Shown piece by piece: positions 17,001 through 23,125 of a stretch of DNA of 29,874 nt; within the stretch, counting starts at the first letter, position 1, and every line of letters begins with the position of its first letter. Source of the stretch: JBKHYG01 sp046565595 (GTDB lineage: Bacteria; Actinomycetota; AC-67); contig JBKHYG010000020.1 in assembly GCA_046565595.1 (NCBI GenBank), positions 1-29,874 of the forward strand, read 5' to 3'. Position numbers and translations under genes: made by a program. Below the pieces are notes generated by a model, which was given only the letters and a program-made list of their open reading frames with translations, searched no databases and was not told where the DNA came from.

Positions 17001-17863
17001 GAACGGGTGTTGCTACCGGCGACGGTACCGACACGATCAACGGTCCCGACAATGCCACGGGTTCGGCCTTCGGCGACCAGTTGGTCGGCGACGCAGCCGG
17101 GAACATCCTGAACGGTGGAGACGGAGCTGACACCGTCGTCGGTGGGTCCGGAAACGACCTGCTGAACGGTGGTAATGGCAACGACACCGTGTCGGGTGGC
17201 ATCGGGGATGACACCATGAACGGTGGAGACGGCAATGACATCATCCAAGGGGATGTTGGTAACGACATCCTGAACGGTGATGGCGGCGCCGACCGTCTGT
17301 TCGGTGGCCCGAACGATGACATCATCGACGGTGGCGCGAACACCGACCCGGTTCAGCACAACCAGCAGTGGATCCTTGGTGACACGGTTGACTACTCGAC
17401 CGACTTCGTCACCGACGACGGGATCACTGTCCACATGCCGCAGCCCATCCGGATGATCTCGGGCTCAGCAGGTGGAACCGGTATCGGGTCAGATGTCCTG
17501 CTCAATGTCGAGAATGTCATCGGAACCAACGGAGACGACCGCATCGTCGGTGCTGGACTCAACAACGGCATCAGCGGTCTCGGCGGAGACGATGTCATCT
17601 ACGGTAACTCCGGTAACGATGTACTGAGCGGTGGAACCGGAAACGACCGAGTATTCGGTGGTAACGGCTACGACCTCGTCGAGGGTGATGACGGGAACGA
17701 CATCCTCGGTGGTGGCTTCGGCGCCGGTGACCGTGTCCTCGGTGGTAACGGCAACGACAAGATCAACAACAAGGACGGGAACAAGGACATCAGCAACGGT
17801 GGGCCTGGTACCGACGACTGCTCGAACGCAGACTCCGTCGATATCAAGCGCAGCTGCGGCTGA
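14009..17863 (+). CDS. Large secreted RTX-type calcium-binding repeat protein
   Basis: A 1284-residue exported protein. I chose ATG 14009 because GGAAGGGAG lies about 7 nt upstream; ATG 14003 is also possible. A signal peptide occupies residues 1-41 (core LLLGGAFSVGMLFAASPAHA). A non-repeat beta domain runs to about 180, then long arrays of nonapeptides of the GGxGxDxLx type (such as GGAGNDTLNGDAGDDTLNGD) that fold as calcium-binding parallel beta-rolls. Three or more arrays are separated by spacer domains with DDFDGG and VRDT motifs. The end (GGPGTDDCSNADSV, then KRSCG) has two cysteines and resembles other actinobacterial RTX proteins. A Sec-type signal rather than a C-terminal type I secretion signal suggests export by Sec. 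No catalytic domain is seen. An adhesin, matrix or S-layer role is inference. A strong terminator follows. Confidence 0.92.
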   Translation: MSDQIARSVKSRRAKARITLLLGGAFSVGMLFAASPAHAAAPGCTYDGGTGVVTVTQPTATAADTFHVRVKASTNEIEAWDTALEITDCGLSTLANTSEIQFVGEAGQVDNVGIDISNGSFGNITFTFGSGLVAANADTFTFVGSANADTVKLAAGGFDHDGDGDNEGALSTANFTSFTFNLGAGNDTLSGTGTTETPNAFGAAITVNGGADNDTIVGGTGALTGNGDAGNDTITGGAAADTLSGGDGTDTLNGAAGNDTLNGGNQNDTLNGDAGDDTLNGDANDDTLNGGDGVDTLNGGADKDTLNGGAGNDDLNGDAGDDTLVEDASIGNDDFDGGPGTDTVDLTAITNETLVDLDNTADDGRLGETDNVRDTSEVFKFGSGKNTVTGSANGETILGGGGDDIIKGGAGNDLLLGEAGADNLDGEAGQDAVHGGDDNDTVTGGADNDNADIVFMAVTYNGVNGGNGNDTVLGGAGDDNLNGGNGDDKLNGEAGNDTYVSAGGDGADTYGDTSITTPAGTADAGTDTVSYATNTSGVTATIGGSGPDGDTIVSPGIENLTGGTGADNLTGDGLANTLTGNDGADQLNGAAGNDTLNGNDKNDTLNGGDGDDTLNGDANDDTLNGDAGVDTLNGGTGKDTLTGGAGVDDLNGDADDDTLVGGVNESQDDFDGGAGTDTVDLSSSTSGLTVTEDNAANDGPTGASGTANVRDTNEIFKLGSGNDVFTCTGAACTIFPGLGDDNLTGVAGSTLDFGNVPGPIVWTLEQTTAQSSGAGSKTADANFDNLNGSPGNDTITDSASANIVNLAGGDDTFIQAGPVMGNSGTDQVTGGDGTDTVSYASRDNTQEIVIHLDCGQTFPTACATNQSGQDTNKDGDADDGGDEMDDLYKFESAVGGGAKTTVNLTAGDDTFVGTPGDDVVNGQAGNDTIMGMGGNDTLTGGTGTDTLIGGPGADTLNGNGDGQVDQLLGGAGDDVLNGDTVDFANFSDAPNAVIVNLGTGVATGDGTDTINGPDNATGSAFGDQLVGDAAGNILNGGDGADTVVGGSGNDLLNGGNGNDTVSGGIGDDTMNGGDGNDIIQGDVGNDILNGDGGADRLFGGPNDDIIDGGANTDPVQHNQQWILGDTVDYSTDFVTDDGITVHMPQPIRMISGSAGGTGIGSDVLLNVENVIGTNGDDRIVGAGLNNGISGLGGDDVIYGNSGNDVLSGGTGNDRVFGGNGYDLVEGDDGNDILGGGFGAGDRVLGGNGNDKINNKDGNKDISNGGPGTDDCSNADSVDIKRSCG
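14729..16195 (+). repeat. Internal duplication in the RTX gene
   Basis: The block at 14729-15180 (about 150 codons) is repeated at 15734-16195, offset by 1005 nt. Both contain LNGAAGNDTLNG, LNGDANDDTLNG, DDFDGG.GTDTVDL, NVRDT.E.FK.GSG in the same order. Copies have diverged by scattered substitutions and a small insertion, so the duplication is old. Within each block the nine-residue RTX unit repeats at 27 nt. Confidence 0.85.
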
Positions 17864-17885
17864 TCCAAGTTCCGATCGAACACGA

Positions 17886-17912
17886 AGGAGGGCCCCCCAC
17901 GGGGGCCCTCCT
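17886..17912 (+). terminator. Strong hairpin terminator after the RTX gene
   Basis: AGGAGGGCCCCC (17886-17897) pairs perfectly with GGGGGCCCTCCT (17901-17912) around a 3-nt loop. It begins 22 nt after the RTX stop. There is no T-tract, as is common for actinobacterial terminators. It probably also acts on minus-strand transcripts. Confidence 0.85.
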
Positions 17913-17980
17913 CGCATGTCGTGTTAACTCTGATCTCCCTCGGATAGGGAGGGAGCAGCCGGGTCAGGCTTAGTTCATGT

Positions 17981-18056
17981 GGTCTCCTCAGAGACCTTCG
18001 CGCGGAATGCGCTCAGGCTTCGAGCGCGCACTGCCTCGTTAGGCTTCGAGCGCGCG
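17981..18056. repeat. Short hairpin and 15-nt direct repeat near the lipase 3' end
   Basis: GGTCTC (17981-17986) and GAGACC (17991-17996) form a 6-bp hairpin with a 4-nt loop, a possible terminator for the minus-strand lipase gene. AGGCTTCGAGCGCGC occurs at 18015-18029 and again at 18041-18055; the second copy encodes the last residues of the lipase (RALEA and stop), the first lies beyond its stop, so the gene end was partly duplicated. Confidence 0.6.
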
Positions 18057-18929
18057 CACGCCGTCTGTAGGCAGCGCGCCTGAGGGCAGGTCTGCCAGAC
18101 GTTCGGCGACCCGCCTGGTGACGCTCTTGCTGACGAGCAGGCTCTGGTGGCCTAGATCCTTGACCAGCAGGTTGGTGGCGTCCAGGCCCTTCAGGGTCAG
18201 TTTCGCGTTGCTGGCCGGCAGGATCATGCCATCCAGGTTCGAGTAGAAGGCGGTGAACCTGGTCGTGATAGGCGCGCGCACTCGCTTGTTCAGAAGCTTG
18301 ATCAGCGGAGCTCCGGGCCTGATCTGCCTAGCTGCCCTTCCACGGCCGATGTAGGCCGCGTAGGTGCCTTGATGAGGCGTTCCCAGTGTCACCAGATGGG
18401 CGACCTTGTCAGAGCCTCCGAGCATCTGGATGTAATACCTGGCGACCAGGCCGCCTAGCGAATGGCCGACCAGATGGACCTGATGGGCCTCGCAGGCACC
18501 CAGAACCTCTTCGACATGCTCGGCCAACTGTTGGGCCAGCTCTGGCACGCCGTGCAGGAACGGGTTGTAGTTGAGGGTATCCACGGTCCGAAAGCCGGTC
18601 CGGCGCAGCGCTCGGCGCATGACGACGAAGGCGCTGCGGTTATGGAAATACCCATGCAGCAAGATCACCGGCGTCGAGGCGGCCTCTGGATCGAGATACT
18701 GCAGCGCCGTGCCAGGGCTGTAGCGCTCGCTCAGCCGGAAGGCGTCCTCGACCTTGAGTGTGTCGCGAACGACCCCGACAGGCATGAGAGCCAGGTTGAT
18801 CCCAGTCATCAGGGATTCCCGGGCGATGGCCGGATAGGTCCCGGGGCGTCTGATGGTGCGGCCGGCGCTGCGTGCGGCAGCAGAAGCCTGCCGGATCGAA
18901 CGGGCAGCGAGCCCCGATGTGTCCCCCAT
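18039..18929 (-). CDS. Alpha/beta hydrolase, lipase/esterase-like
   Basis: A 296-residue alpha/beta hydrolase resembling class 2 and PGAP1-like lipases. The oxyanion region is VILLHGYFHNRSAF (88-101), the nucleophile is Ser157 in LVGHSLGGLVARYY, and the likely acid and base are Asp233 (SNLDGMILP) and His261 (LGHQSLL). TLGTPHQGTYAA is also typical of lipases. The N-terminal 60 residues are basic and then moderately hydrophobic (LMTGINLALMPVGVV), which may associate with the membrane; there is no clear cleaved signal peptide. The ATG at 18929 is preceded on the minus strand by TAGGCT at a distance of 10 nt. It would hydrolyse an ester lipid, substrate unknown. It is convergent with the RTX gene. 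Confidence 0.88.
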   Translation of the reverse strand: MGDTSGLAARSIRQASAAARSAGRTIRRPGTYPAIARESLMTGINLALMPVGVVRDTLKVEDAFRLSERYSPGTALQYLDPEAASTPVILLHGYFHNRSAFVVMRRALRRTGFRTVDTLNYNPFLHGVPELAQQLAEHVEEVLGACEAHQVHLVGHSLGGLVARYYIQMLGGSDKVAHLVTLGTPHQGTYAAYIGRGRAARQIRPGAPLIKLLNKRVRAPITTRFTAFYSNLDGMILPASNAKLTLKGLDATNLLVKDLGHQSLLVSKSVTRRVAERLADLPSGALPTDGVRALEA

Positions 18930-18939
18930 CGCGCTCGTC

Positions 18940-18945
18940 AGCCTA
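18940..18945 (-). promoter_or_regulatory. Candidate -10 of the lipase gene
   Basis: TAGGCT on the minus strand lies 10 nt before the ATG at 18929, giving a leader of only a few bases. No Shine-Dalgarno sequence or clear -35 is seen. Confidence 0.35.
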
Positions 18946-19006
18946 CCTGTGCGATGTGGGCAGAAGGGTCAGGTGCGGTGGCCCCTTGTGGCCAAGTTCG
19001 CTCCCG

Positions 19007-19237
19007 TCAGCGGCCGGCGGTGAGCAGGAACCAGACGCCTGTGACCAGGATGATCGCAGCGATCAGGACCGGCGCCACGATCCAAGCAATACCCATGTTC
19101 CCTCGAGGGACGATCTTGCGTGCCGGACGGACGCGCTTCTTCTTGCGCGCCGGCGGCTGGCCCATGGGCGAGGGTTGACTGGTGTACGGCGGATCCTGCC
19201 CGGACGGCGGCTGGGATGCGGGCGGGGGGTTGGTCAC
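19007..19237 (-). CDS. Small Pro-rich membrane protein, function unknown
   Basis: A 76-residue protein with a Pro/Gln/Ser-rich N-terminus (TNPPPASQPPSGQDPP), a basic patch (ARKKKRVRPARK) and one C-terminal membrane helix at about 51-73 (WIVAPVLIAAIILVTGVWFL). It ends four residues later, so it is a tail-anchored protein with the N-terminus probably in the cytoplasm. The start is GTG at 19237, preceded on the minus strand by TAGACT at 8 nt and no Shine-Dalgarno sequence. It lies 44 nt downstream of accDA on the same strand and may be partly co-transcribed with it. No family is recognised. The composition and promoter-like box support a real gene. Confidence 0.6.
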   Translation of the reverse strand: MTNPPPASQPPSGQDPPYTSQPSPMGQPPARKKKRVRPARKIVPRGNMGIAWIVAPVLIAAIILVTGVWFLLTAGR

Positions 19238-19245
19238 GGCACTTC

Positions 19246-19251
19246 AGTCTA
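19246..19251 (-). promoter_or_regulatory. Candidate -10 of the small membrane protein gene
   Basis: TAGACT on the minus strand lies 8 nt before the GTG at 19237. It is one of the recurring TAnnnT boxes in this window. Confidence 0.35.
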
Positions 19252-19281
19252 AGTGGCGACTCACGGCTTGCCAGAAGCCGA

Positions 19282-20670
19282 TCAGCAGACCTCGCCGAGG
19301 GCGGCGGACACCCACTCGAAAGCTTCATCGTCTGGCACCACCTGGTCTGCCAGACCGAGGGCTTGCAGAGCGCTAGGCCCGCACCTCAGGTCTCGAGCAA
19401 CTGCCGGCAGATCATCGCGCCGCAGGATGGCCGCGGCTCCCTCTGGAGCGATGACACTGAAGGAAGCTCCCTCGCAGATACCCAGCCGGTCCGCGCCCGC
19501 GCACAGAGCCAGCGCACCGCCAGAGCCGCCCTCGCCGTAGACCAGCGCAACGGTTGGCGTGGCAGCAGTCACGGCCGCATGCATGGTGCGGCTGATCTCT
19601 CTCGCGATGCCTGAGGCTTCGCTGGCAGCCGAAGGGTCCGCGCCCACCATATCCACCAGCGCCACTAGGGGCAGGCCGTCGTGTTCGGCTTGGGTGATCC
19701 GTGCGCGCGCCTCGCGGAAGTCTTCGACGGTCGGTGTCTTCGGCGAGTCCACGACGATGCACCGCCGGCCACCGATCGTGGCAGGGCCAGGTTCCGGGAA
19801 CGCGGCGCGGATCCGGTCGGTGCGCGAGGCGTCGCGCGCGCTCTGGACGGCGGCCCAGGCGGCGTCCTCGTCGGGAAACTTCGGAACCCTCCCGAAGGCG
19901 CCGCGCCAACGAGCTCTGTGGAAAGAAGCCTGGGCAGCAGGCTGTGGTGGAGAGGTCGCGGCAGCGGCGGCTGGCTGTGGCGGGGGAGTAACAGCAGCGG
20001 GGGGTCGCGGCGTGGCTTCATGCAGGGCGGCTGCGACGGTCGCCTTCAACTCGGGGGACGCGACGACACCATGAACGAGCCCGTGCCCCAAAGCGTTGTC
20101 GGCGGTATGGGACCCTTCGGGTAGAGGCTGCCCGGTGAAAGCCTCGGCCACCCTCGGCCCGGCGAAACCGATCGTCGCGCCCTCGATCGCGATCAGGCGA
20201 TCGGCCGCATTCCCGTACGAGGCGAACACTCCGCCGGTGGTCGGATGCCGCAGCACCGCCACCATCTTCAGCCCGCAAGCTCGATGCGCGGCCCGCGCCT
20301 GCAGCGTCGCCGGCATCTGCGAGAGCGCGACCATCCCCTCTTGCATCCGCGCTCCGCCGCTTGCGGTCATCGCCACGACAGGCAGCCGGTGTTGCGTGGC
20401 CAGTTCGAAGGCGCGGCAGACGCGCTCGCCATGAGCGGCGCCCATCGAGCCACCTAGGAAGCCGAAAACGCTCGACAGTGCGAGGATCGGCTGCCCATCG
20501 ATCGAGCCACGAGCGACCAGCATCGACTCGGCCTCGCCGGTCTTCGCCTTGGCCGCTTCGAGCGCCTGCCGATAGCCGGGGAACCCCAGCGGATCGCCTC
20601 CGACCACATCGTCGAACAGCGACTCCCATCCGGGATCCAGCACGAGGTCGAACCACTCGCGTCCATCCAT
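19282..20670 (-). CDS. Fused acetyl-CoA carboxylase carboxyltransferase (AccD-AccA type)
   Basis: A 462-residue carboxyltransferase with a beta-like half and an alpha-like half in one chain, similar in layout to mycobacterial AccD3. Residues 1-220 carry FGFLGGSMGAAHGERVCRAF, MTASGGARMQEG, TTGGVFASYG and IGFAGPRVAEAFTGQ of the AccD fold. A Pro/Ala linker at about 220-250 leads to an AccA-like half with VALVDMVGADPSAASE, YGEGGSGGALAL and SVIAPEGAAAIL. It would transfer carboxyl from carboxybiotin to an acyl-CoA to make malonyl-CoA or a relative. The AccD zinc ribbon is absent. I chose ATG 20670 over 20679 because TACGAT (20683-20678) lies 7 nt before it and overlaps the alternative start. Biotin carboxylase and carrier genes are not in the window. 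Acyl-CoA preference cannot be read from the sequence. Confidence 0.88.
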   Translation of the reverse strand: MDGREWFDLVLDPGWESLFDDVVGGDPLGFPGYRQALEAAKAKTGEAESMLVARGSIDGQPILALSSVFGFLGGSMGAAHGERVCRAFELATQHRLPVVAMTASGGARMQEGMVALSQMPATLQARAAHRACGLKMVAVLRHPTTGGVFASYGNAADRLIAIEGATIGFAGPRVAEAFTGQPLPEGSHTADNALGHGLVHGVVASPELKATVAAALHEATPRPPAAVTPPPQPAAAAATSPPQPAAQASFHRARWRGAFGRVPKFPDEDAAWAAVQSARDASRTDRIRAAFPEPGPATIGGRRCIVVDSPKTPTVEDFREARARITQAEHDGLPLVALVDMVGADPSAASEASGIAREISRTMHAAVTAATPTVALVYGEGGSGGALALCAGADRLGICEGASFSVIAPEGAAAILRRDDLPAVARDLRCGPSALQALGLADQVVPDDEAFEWVSAALGEVC

Positions 20671-20677
20671 CGCTCGC

Positions 20678-20717
20678 ATCGTATCGAGCCGAGGAGGCTC
20701 GCCCGGCGGCGTATGCT
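20678..20717. promoter_or_regulatory. Divergent leaderless promoter pair, accDA-type gene / ABC exporter
   Basis: On the minus strand TACGAT (20678-20683) lies 7 nt before the ATG at 20670. On the plus strand TATGCT (20712-20717) lies 7 nt before the GTG at 20725. The two boxes are 28 nt apart, so the promoters must overlap and may be co-regulated or compete. Confidence 0.5.
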
Positions 20718-20724
20718 CGTCGCC

Positions 20725-21711
20725 GTGTCAGACTCTTCCGCAGCTGTCCTCGCAGAAGGAATACGAAAGTCGTTCGGTTCGGTTCATGCACTGGAAGGCG
20801 TCGACCTGAAGGTTCCAGCGGGCACCGTCCTGGGGCTGCTGGGACCCAACGGAGCGGGCAAGACGACAGCCGTCCGGATCCTCGCAACGCTCCTGCGACC
20901 AGACGCCGGCAGAGCGCTCGTTGGCGGCATCGATGTCGCCAAACAGCCGCGCGAGGTTCGCCGCATCATCGGACTCGCCGGCCAATACGCTGCCGTCGAC
21001 GAGATCCTGACCGGCCGCGAGAACCTCGAGATGGTTGGTCGGCTGTATCACCTGCCGCGAGCGCAGGCCCAGACGCGGGCGCAGGAGTTGCTCGAACGGT
21101 TCGATCTGATCGAAGCGGGAGACCGGCTGACGCGCACCTACTCGGGGGGTATGAGGAGACGGCTGGATCTGGCCGCGAGCCTCGTAGGTCGGCCGCGGAT
21201 CCTGTTCTTGGACGAACCAACCACCGGGCTGGACCCTCGGAGCCGGCTGGATCTGTGGTCGGTCATCCGAGATCTGGTTTCGGATGGAACGACCCTGCTG
21301 CTGACGACCCAATACCTCGAGGAAGCCGATGTGTTGGCCGACCGGATCGCTGTGATCGATCAAGGCAGGGTGATCGAGGAAGGCACTTCCGACGAGCTGA
21401 AGTCACGCATCGGCGGGCAATTCGTGGATGTTCGCGTCGCCGACCCCCAGAGGACCACCGATGCTGCGACTGCTCTGGGATTCGAGGACATGACCATCGA
21501 TGCCGAGACGGGGAAGATCACGGTACCGGTTGCGTCTGACGCCAACACCATGCTGACCGCGGCTGTTCGCCGACTGGACGACGCTTCCGTCGAGATCGCA
21601 GACCTAGCGTTACGCCGACCCACCTTGGATGATGTGTTCCTGTCACTGACCGGCCATGCGACCGAAGCCGAGCCTGCACCCAAGAAGCGTTTCGGAAGGA
21701 GGAGCCGATGA
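20725..21711 (+). CDS. ABC exporter ATP-binding protein, DrrA-type
   Basis: A 328-residue ATPase of the daunorubicin-resistance type. Motifs are GPNGAGKTT (Walker A, about 40-48), the Q-loop in GLAGQYAAVDEILTGREN, YSGGMRRRLDLA (signature), ILFLDEPTTGLDP (Walker B and D-loop) and LLLTTQYLEEAD (switch region, where Gln replaces the usual His, as in DrrA relatives). The C-terminal extension contains PTLDDVFLSLTGHATE, typical of DrrA. I chose GTG 20725 because the TATGCT box overlaps the alternative ATG at 20713 and the protein then begins at the usual distance from the first strand. It ends in ATGA overlap with the permease, which has its own ribosome binding site AAGGAGGAG. Export substrate is unknown; drugs or lipids are typical. 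Confidence 0.92.
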   Translation: MSDSSAAVLAEGIRKSFGSVHALEGVDLKVPAGTVLGLLGPNGAGKTTAVRILATLLRPDAGRALVGGIDVAKQPREVRRIIGLAGQYAAVDEILTGRENLEMVGRLYHLPRAQAQTRAQELLERFDLIEAGDRLTRTYSGGMRRRLDLAASLVGRPRILFLDEPTTGLDPRSRLDLWSVIRDLVSDGTTLLLTTQYLEEADVLADRIAVIDQGRVIEEGTSDELKSRIGGQFVDVRVADPQRTTDAATALGFEDMTIDAETGKITVPVASDANTMLTAAVRRLDDASVEIADLALRRPTLDDVFLSLTGHATEAEPAPKKRFGRRSR

Positions 21712-22418
21712 GCGTCGGCGAGGTGGCCTCGCAACAGATCGCTCCGCGCGAGGGGGGACTGGTGCGCGCGTTCGGTGATGCGATGATCGTCACCCGCCGC
21801 AACATGCTGCGCTATCCGCGCATCCCGCAGTTGATCGTGTTCTCGACCATCCAGCCCGTCATGTTCGTGCTGCTGTTCACCTTCGTGTTCGGCGGCGCGA
21901 TCGAAGGCACCGGAACCCAGAACTATGTGGATTTCCTGCTGCCAGGGATCTTCATGCAGAACGCCCTGTTCGGTTCGACGCAGACCGGGATCGCGATCGC
22001 GGTCGATCTGCAGTCGGGGATCATCGACCGGTTCCGCTCGCTGCCGATGGCGCGTTCGGCGGTGCTCGCCGGACGCACCTTCGCGGATGCTCTGCGCGTC
22101 GCGTTCGTGATCCTGCTGATGCTGCTGGTAGGTGTCTTGGTCGGGTTCCGCTTCCATGCCGGACCTCTAGCAGCCATCGCCGCGATCTCGTTGGCGATCC
22201 TCGTGGCATACGCCGTCTCTTGGATCTCTACGATCGTCGGCTTGAAGGTCCGAGAACCCGAATCGGTTCAAGCGGCAGGCTTCGTTTGGGTGTTCCCGCT
22301 GGTGTTCGCATCGAGCGCTTTCGTGCCCACCCAGACCATGCCCGGCTGGCTTCAGGCCTTCGCCGAGGTCAGTCCGGTCACTCGATTCGTGGATGCGATC
22401 CGAGTCCTCGTCTTGTGA
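21708..22418 (+). CDS. ABC exporter permease, DrrB-type, cut short by TGA
   Basis: A 236-residue ABC-2 type permease paired with the ATPase before it. It has membrane segments near QLIVFSTIQPVMFVLLFTFVF, FLLPGIFMQNALFG, VAFVILLMLLVGVLVGF, IAAISLAILVAYAVSWIS and FVWVFPLVFASSAFV, and the family motif ASSAFVPTQTMPGWLQAFAEVSPVTRFVDAIRVL. The usual family then has a last membrane helix. Here a TGA at 22416-22418 falls just before it, and the missing helix is still encoded in the same frame downstream. As read, the protein lacks its last helix; family members run about 270 residues. It may be inactive, read through, or an artefact of one base. The start ATG has a strong AAGGAGGAG site. Confidence 0.88.
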   Translation: MSVGEVASQQIAPREGGLVRAFGDAMIVTRRNMLRYPRIPQLIVFSTIQPVMFVLLFTFVFGGAIEGTGTQNYVDFLLPGIFMQNALFGSTQTGIAIAVDLQSGIIDRFRSLPMARSAVLAGRTFADALRVAFVILLMLLVGVLVGFRFHAGPLAAIAAISLAILVAYAVSWISTIVGLKVREPESVQAAGFVWVFPLVFASSAFVPTQTMPGWLQAFAEVSPVTRFVDAIRVLVL

Positions 22419-22517
22419 GGCCCGACGACCCAGAAGGTGCTGTGGGCGCTCGGTTGGGTCGCGCTGATCCTGATCGTCAGCGTCCCCACCGCGGTCGCTG
22501 CCTACCGTCGCACCTGA
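22419..22517 (+). pseudogene. Detached C-terminal helix of the DrrB-type permease
   Basis: These 32 codons continue the permease frame after the TGA and end at a second TGA (22515-22517). They encode GPTTQKVLWALGWVALILIV and then SVPTAVAAYRRT, which is the normal DrrB ending: a Gly-Pro turn, a last membrane helix and a basic YRR tail. Retention of this pattern indicates the stop is recent, is read through, or is a base error (for example GGA read as TGA). No separate start codon with a ribosome binding site precedes it. Confidence 0.8.
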
Positions 22518-22531
22518 CGGTTCGGGAACGG

Positions 22532-22589
22532 CGGTCCTGCGGCGCGTTTCAGGACAGCGGTCCTGCGGCGCGTTTCGGGACAGCGGTAC
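22532..22589 (+). repeat. 26-nt tandem repeat, two copies plus a fragment
   Basis: Copies at 22532-22557 and 22558-22583 differ at one base, and the first 5 bases recur at 22584. Each unit contains GTCCTG and CAGGAC (GGGAC in copy 2), which can pair as a hairpin around a 10-nt loop. It lies between the exporter operon and the mutase gene and may act as a terminator. Confidence 0.8.
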
Positions 22590-22628
22590 TGTGGCTGGGG
22601 CCGATATGCCCGCTCTGACCTGCCCGGC

Positions 22629-22634
22629 TAGCAT
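22629..22634 (+). promoter_or_regulatory. Candidate -10 of the B12-binding mutase gene
   Basis: TAGCAT lies 8 nt before the ATG at 22643. There is no Shine-Dalgarno sequence, so a leaderless mRNA is likely. Confidence 0.4.
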
Positions 22635-22642
22635 CGCCAACC

Positions 22643-23044
22643 ATGCCATCTGGACGCATCCGCGTCGTGGTCGCCAAGCCTGGACTCGACGGGCATGACC
22701 GCGGCGCCAAGGTCGTTGCGCGCGCACTCCGCGACGCCGGGATGGAAGTCATCTACACCGGCCTCCACCAGACACCCGAGATGATCGTCGAGGCCGCCAT
22801 CCAAGAGGACGCCGACGCCGTCGGGCTCTCGATCCATTCGGGCGCGCACATGACACTGTTCCCGAAGGTCGTCGAGGGCCTGAAAGCCAAGGGCGCGGAC
22901 GACATCGTCGTGTTCGGCGGCGGGATCATCCCCGAGGAAGATGTGCCGCTTCTCAAAGACAAGGGGGTCGCCGAGGTGTTCACCCCCGGCACCCCGACGG
23001 GCGAGATCGTCGAGTGGATCCGCGCCCATGTAGAAGCGGACTGA
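22643..23044 (+). CDS. Cobalamin-binding small subunit of an acyl-CoA mutase (methylmalonyl-CoA mutase type)
   Basis: A 133-residue stand-alone B12-binding domain. It has the base-off signature DGHDRG (DxHxxG, Asp16, His18, Gly21), with His18 as the lower cobalt ligand, then LSIHSGAHM, and VVFGGGIIPEEDV and the PGTPTGEIVEWIR end. This is the C-terminal domain of methylmalonyl-CoA mutase as a separate subunit, as in several archaea and bacteria. The catalytic TIM-barrel subunit is not in the window. Related small subunits also serve 2-hydroxyisobutyryl-CoA and ethylmalonyl-CoA mutases, so the substrate is not certain. The gene lies 81 nt before sucC-sucD: methylmalonyl-CoA mutase makes succinyl-CoA, which succinyl-CoA synthetase consumes, so the placement makes metabolic sense. 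Confidence 0.92.
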   Translation: MPSGRIRVVVAKPGLDGHDRGAKVVARALRDAGMEVIYTGLHQTPEMIVEAAIQEDADAVGLSIHSGAHMTLFPKVVEGLKAKGADDIVVFGGGIIPEEDVPLLKDKGVAEVFTPGTPTGEIVEWIRAHVEAD

Positions 23045-23125
23045 CGCGGCCCATGGATGCCAACGCACGCGACCCCATGGACAGCAACTGAGCCGGGCAA
23101 CCCCTGGAGCAAGGAGCGCTAAGAA

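Noticed and set aside
14485..17434. Long minus-strand open frames opposite the RTX gene (for example 14552-15766, 15598-16515 and 16475-17434).
   Set aside because: They mirror the 27-nt RTX periodicity, give low-complexity Val/Thr/Ser proteins, and have no ribosome binding site; the plus-strand gene explains the region.
14600..17800. Regular short DNA repeats that look like a CRISPR array at first sight.
   Set aside because: The period is 27 nt or a multiple, in frame, with no unique spacers; it encodes GGxGxD nonapeptides.
18462..19178. Plus-strand open frame of 238 codons opposite the lipase gene.
   Set aside because: The minus-strand lipase has a complete Ser-Asp-His set; the plus frame has no domain.
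20361..21539. Plus-strand open frame of 392 codons spanning accDA and the ABC ATPase.
   Set aside because: Arg-rich composition typical of a shifted frame in GC-rich DNA, and it crosses two well-supported genes.
23053..23091. A 12-codon open frame (MDANARDPMDSN) just before sucC that might be a leader peptide.
   Set aside because: No ribosome binding site, no run of regulatory codons and no attenuator hairpin follow it.
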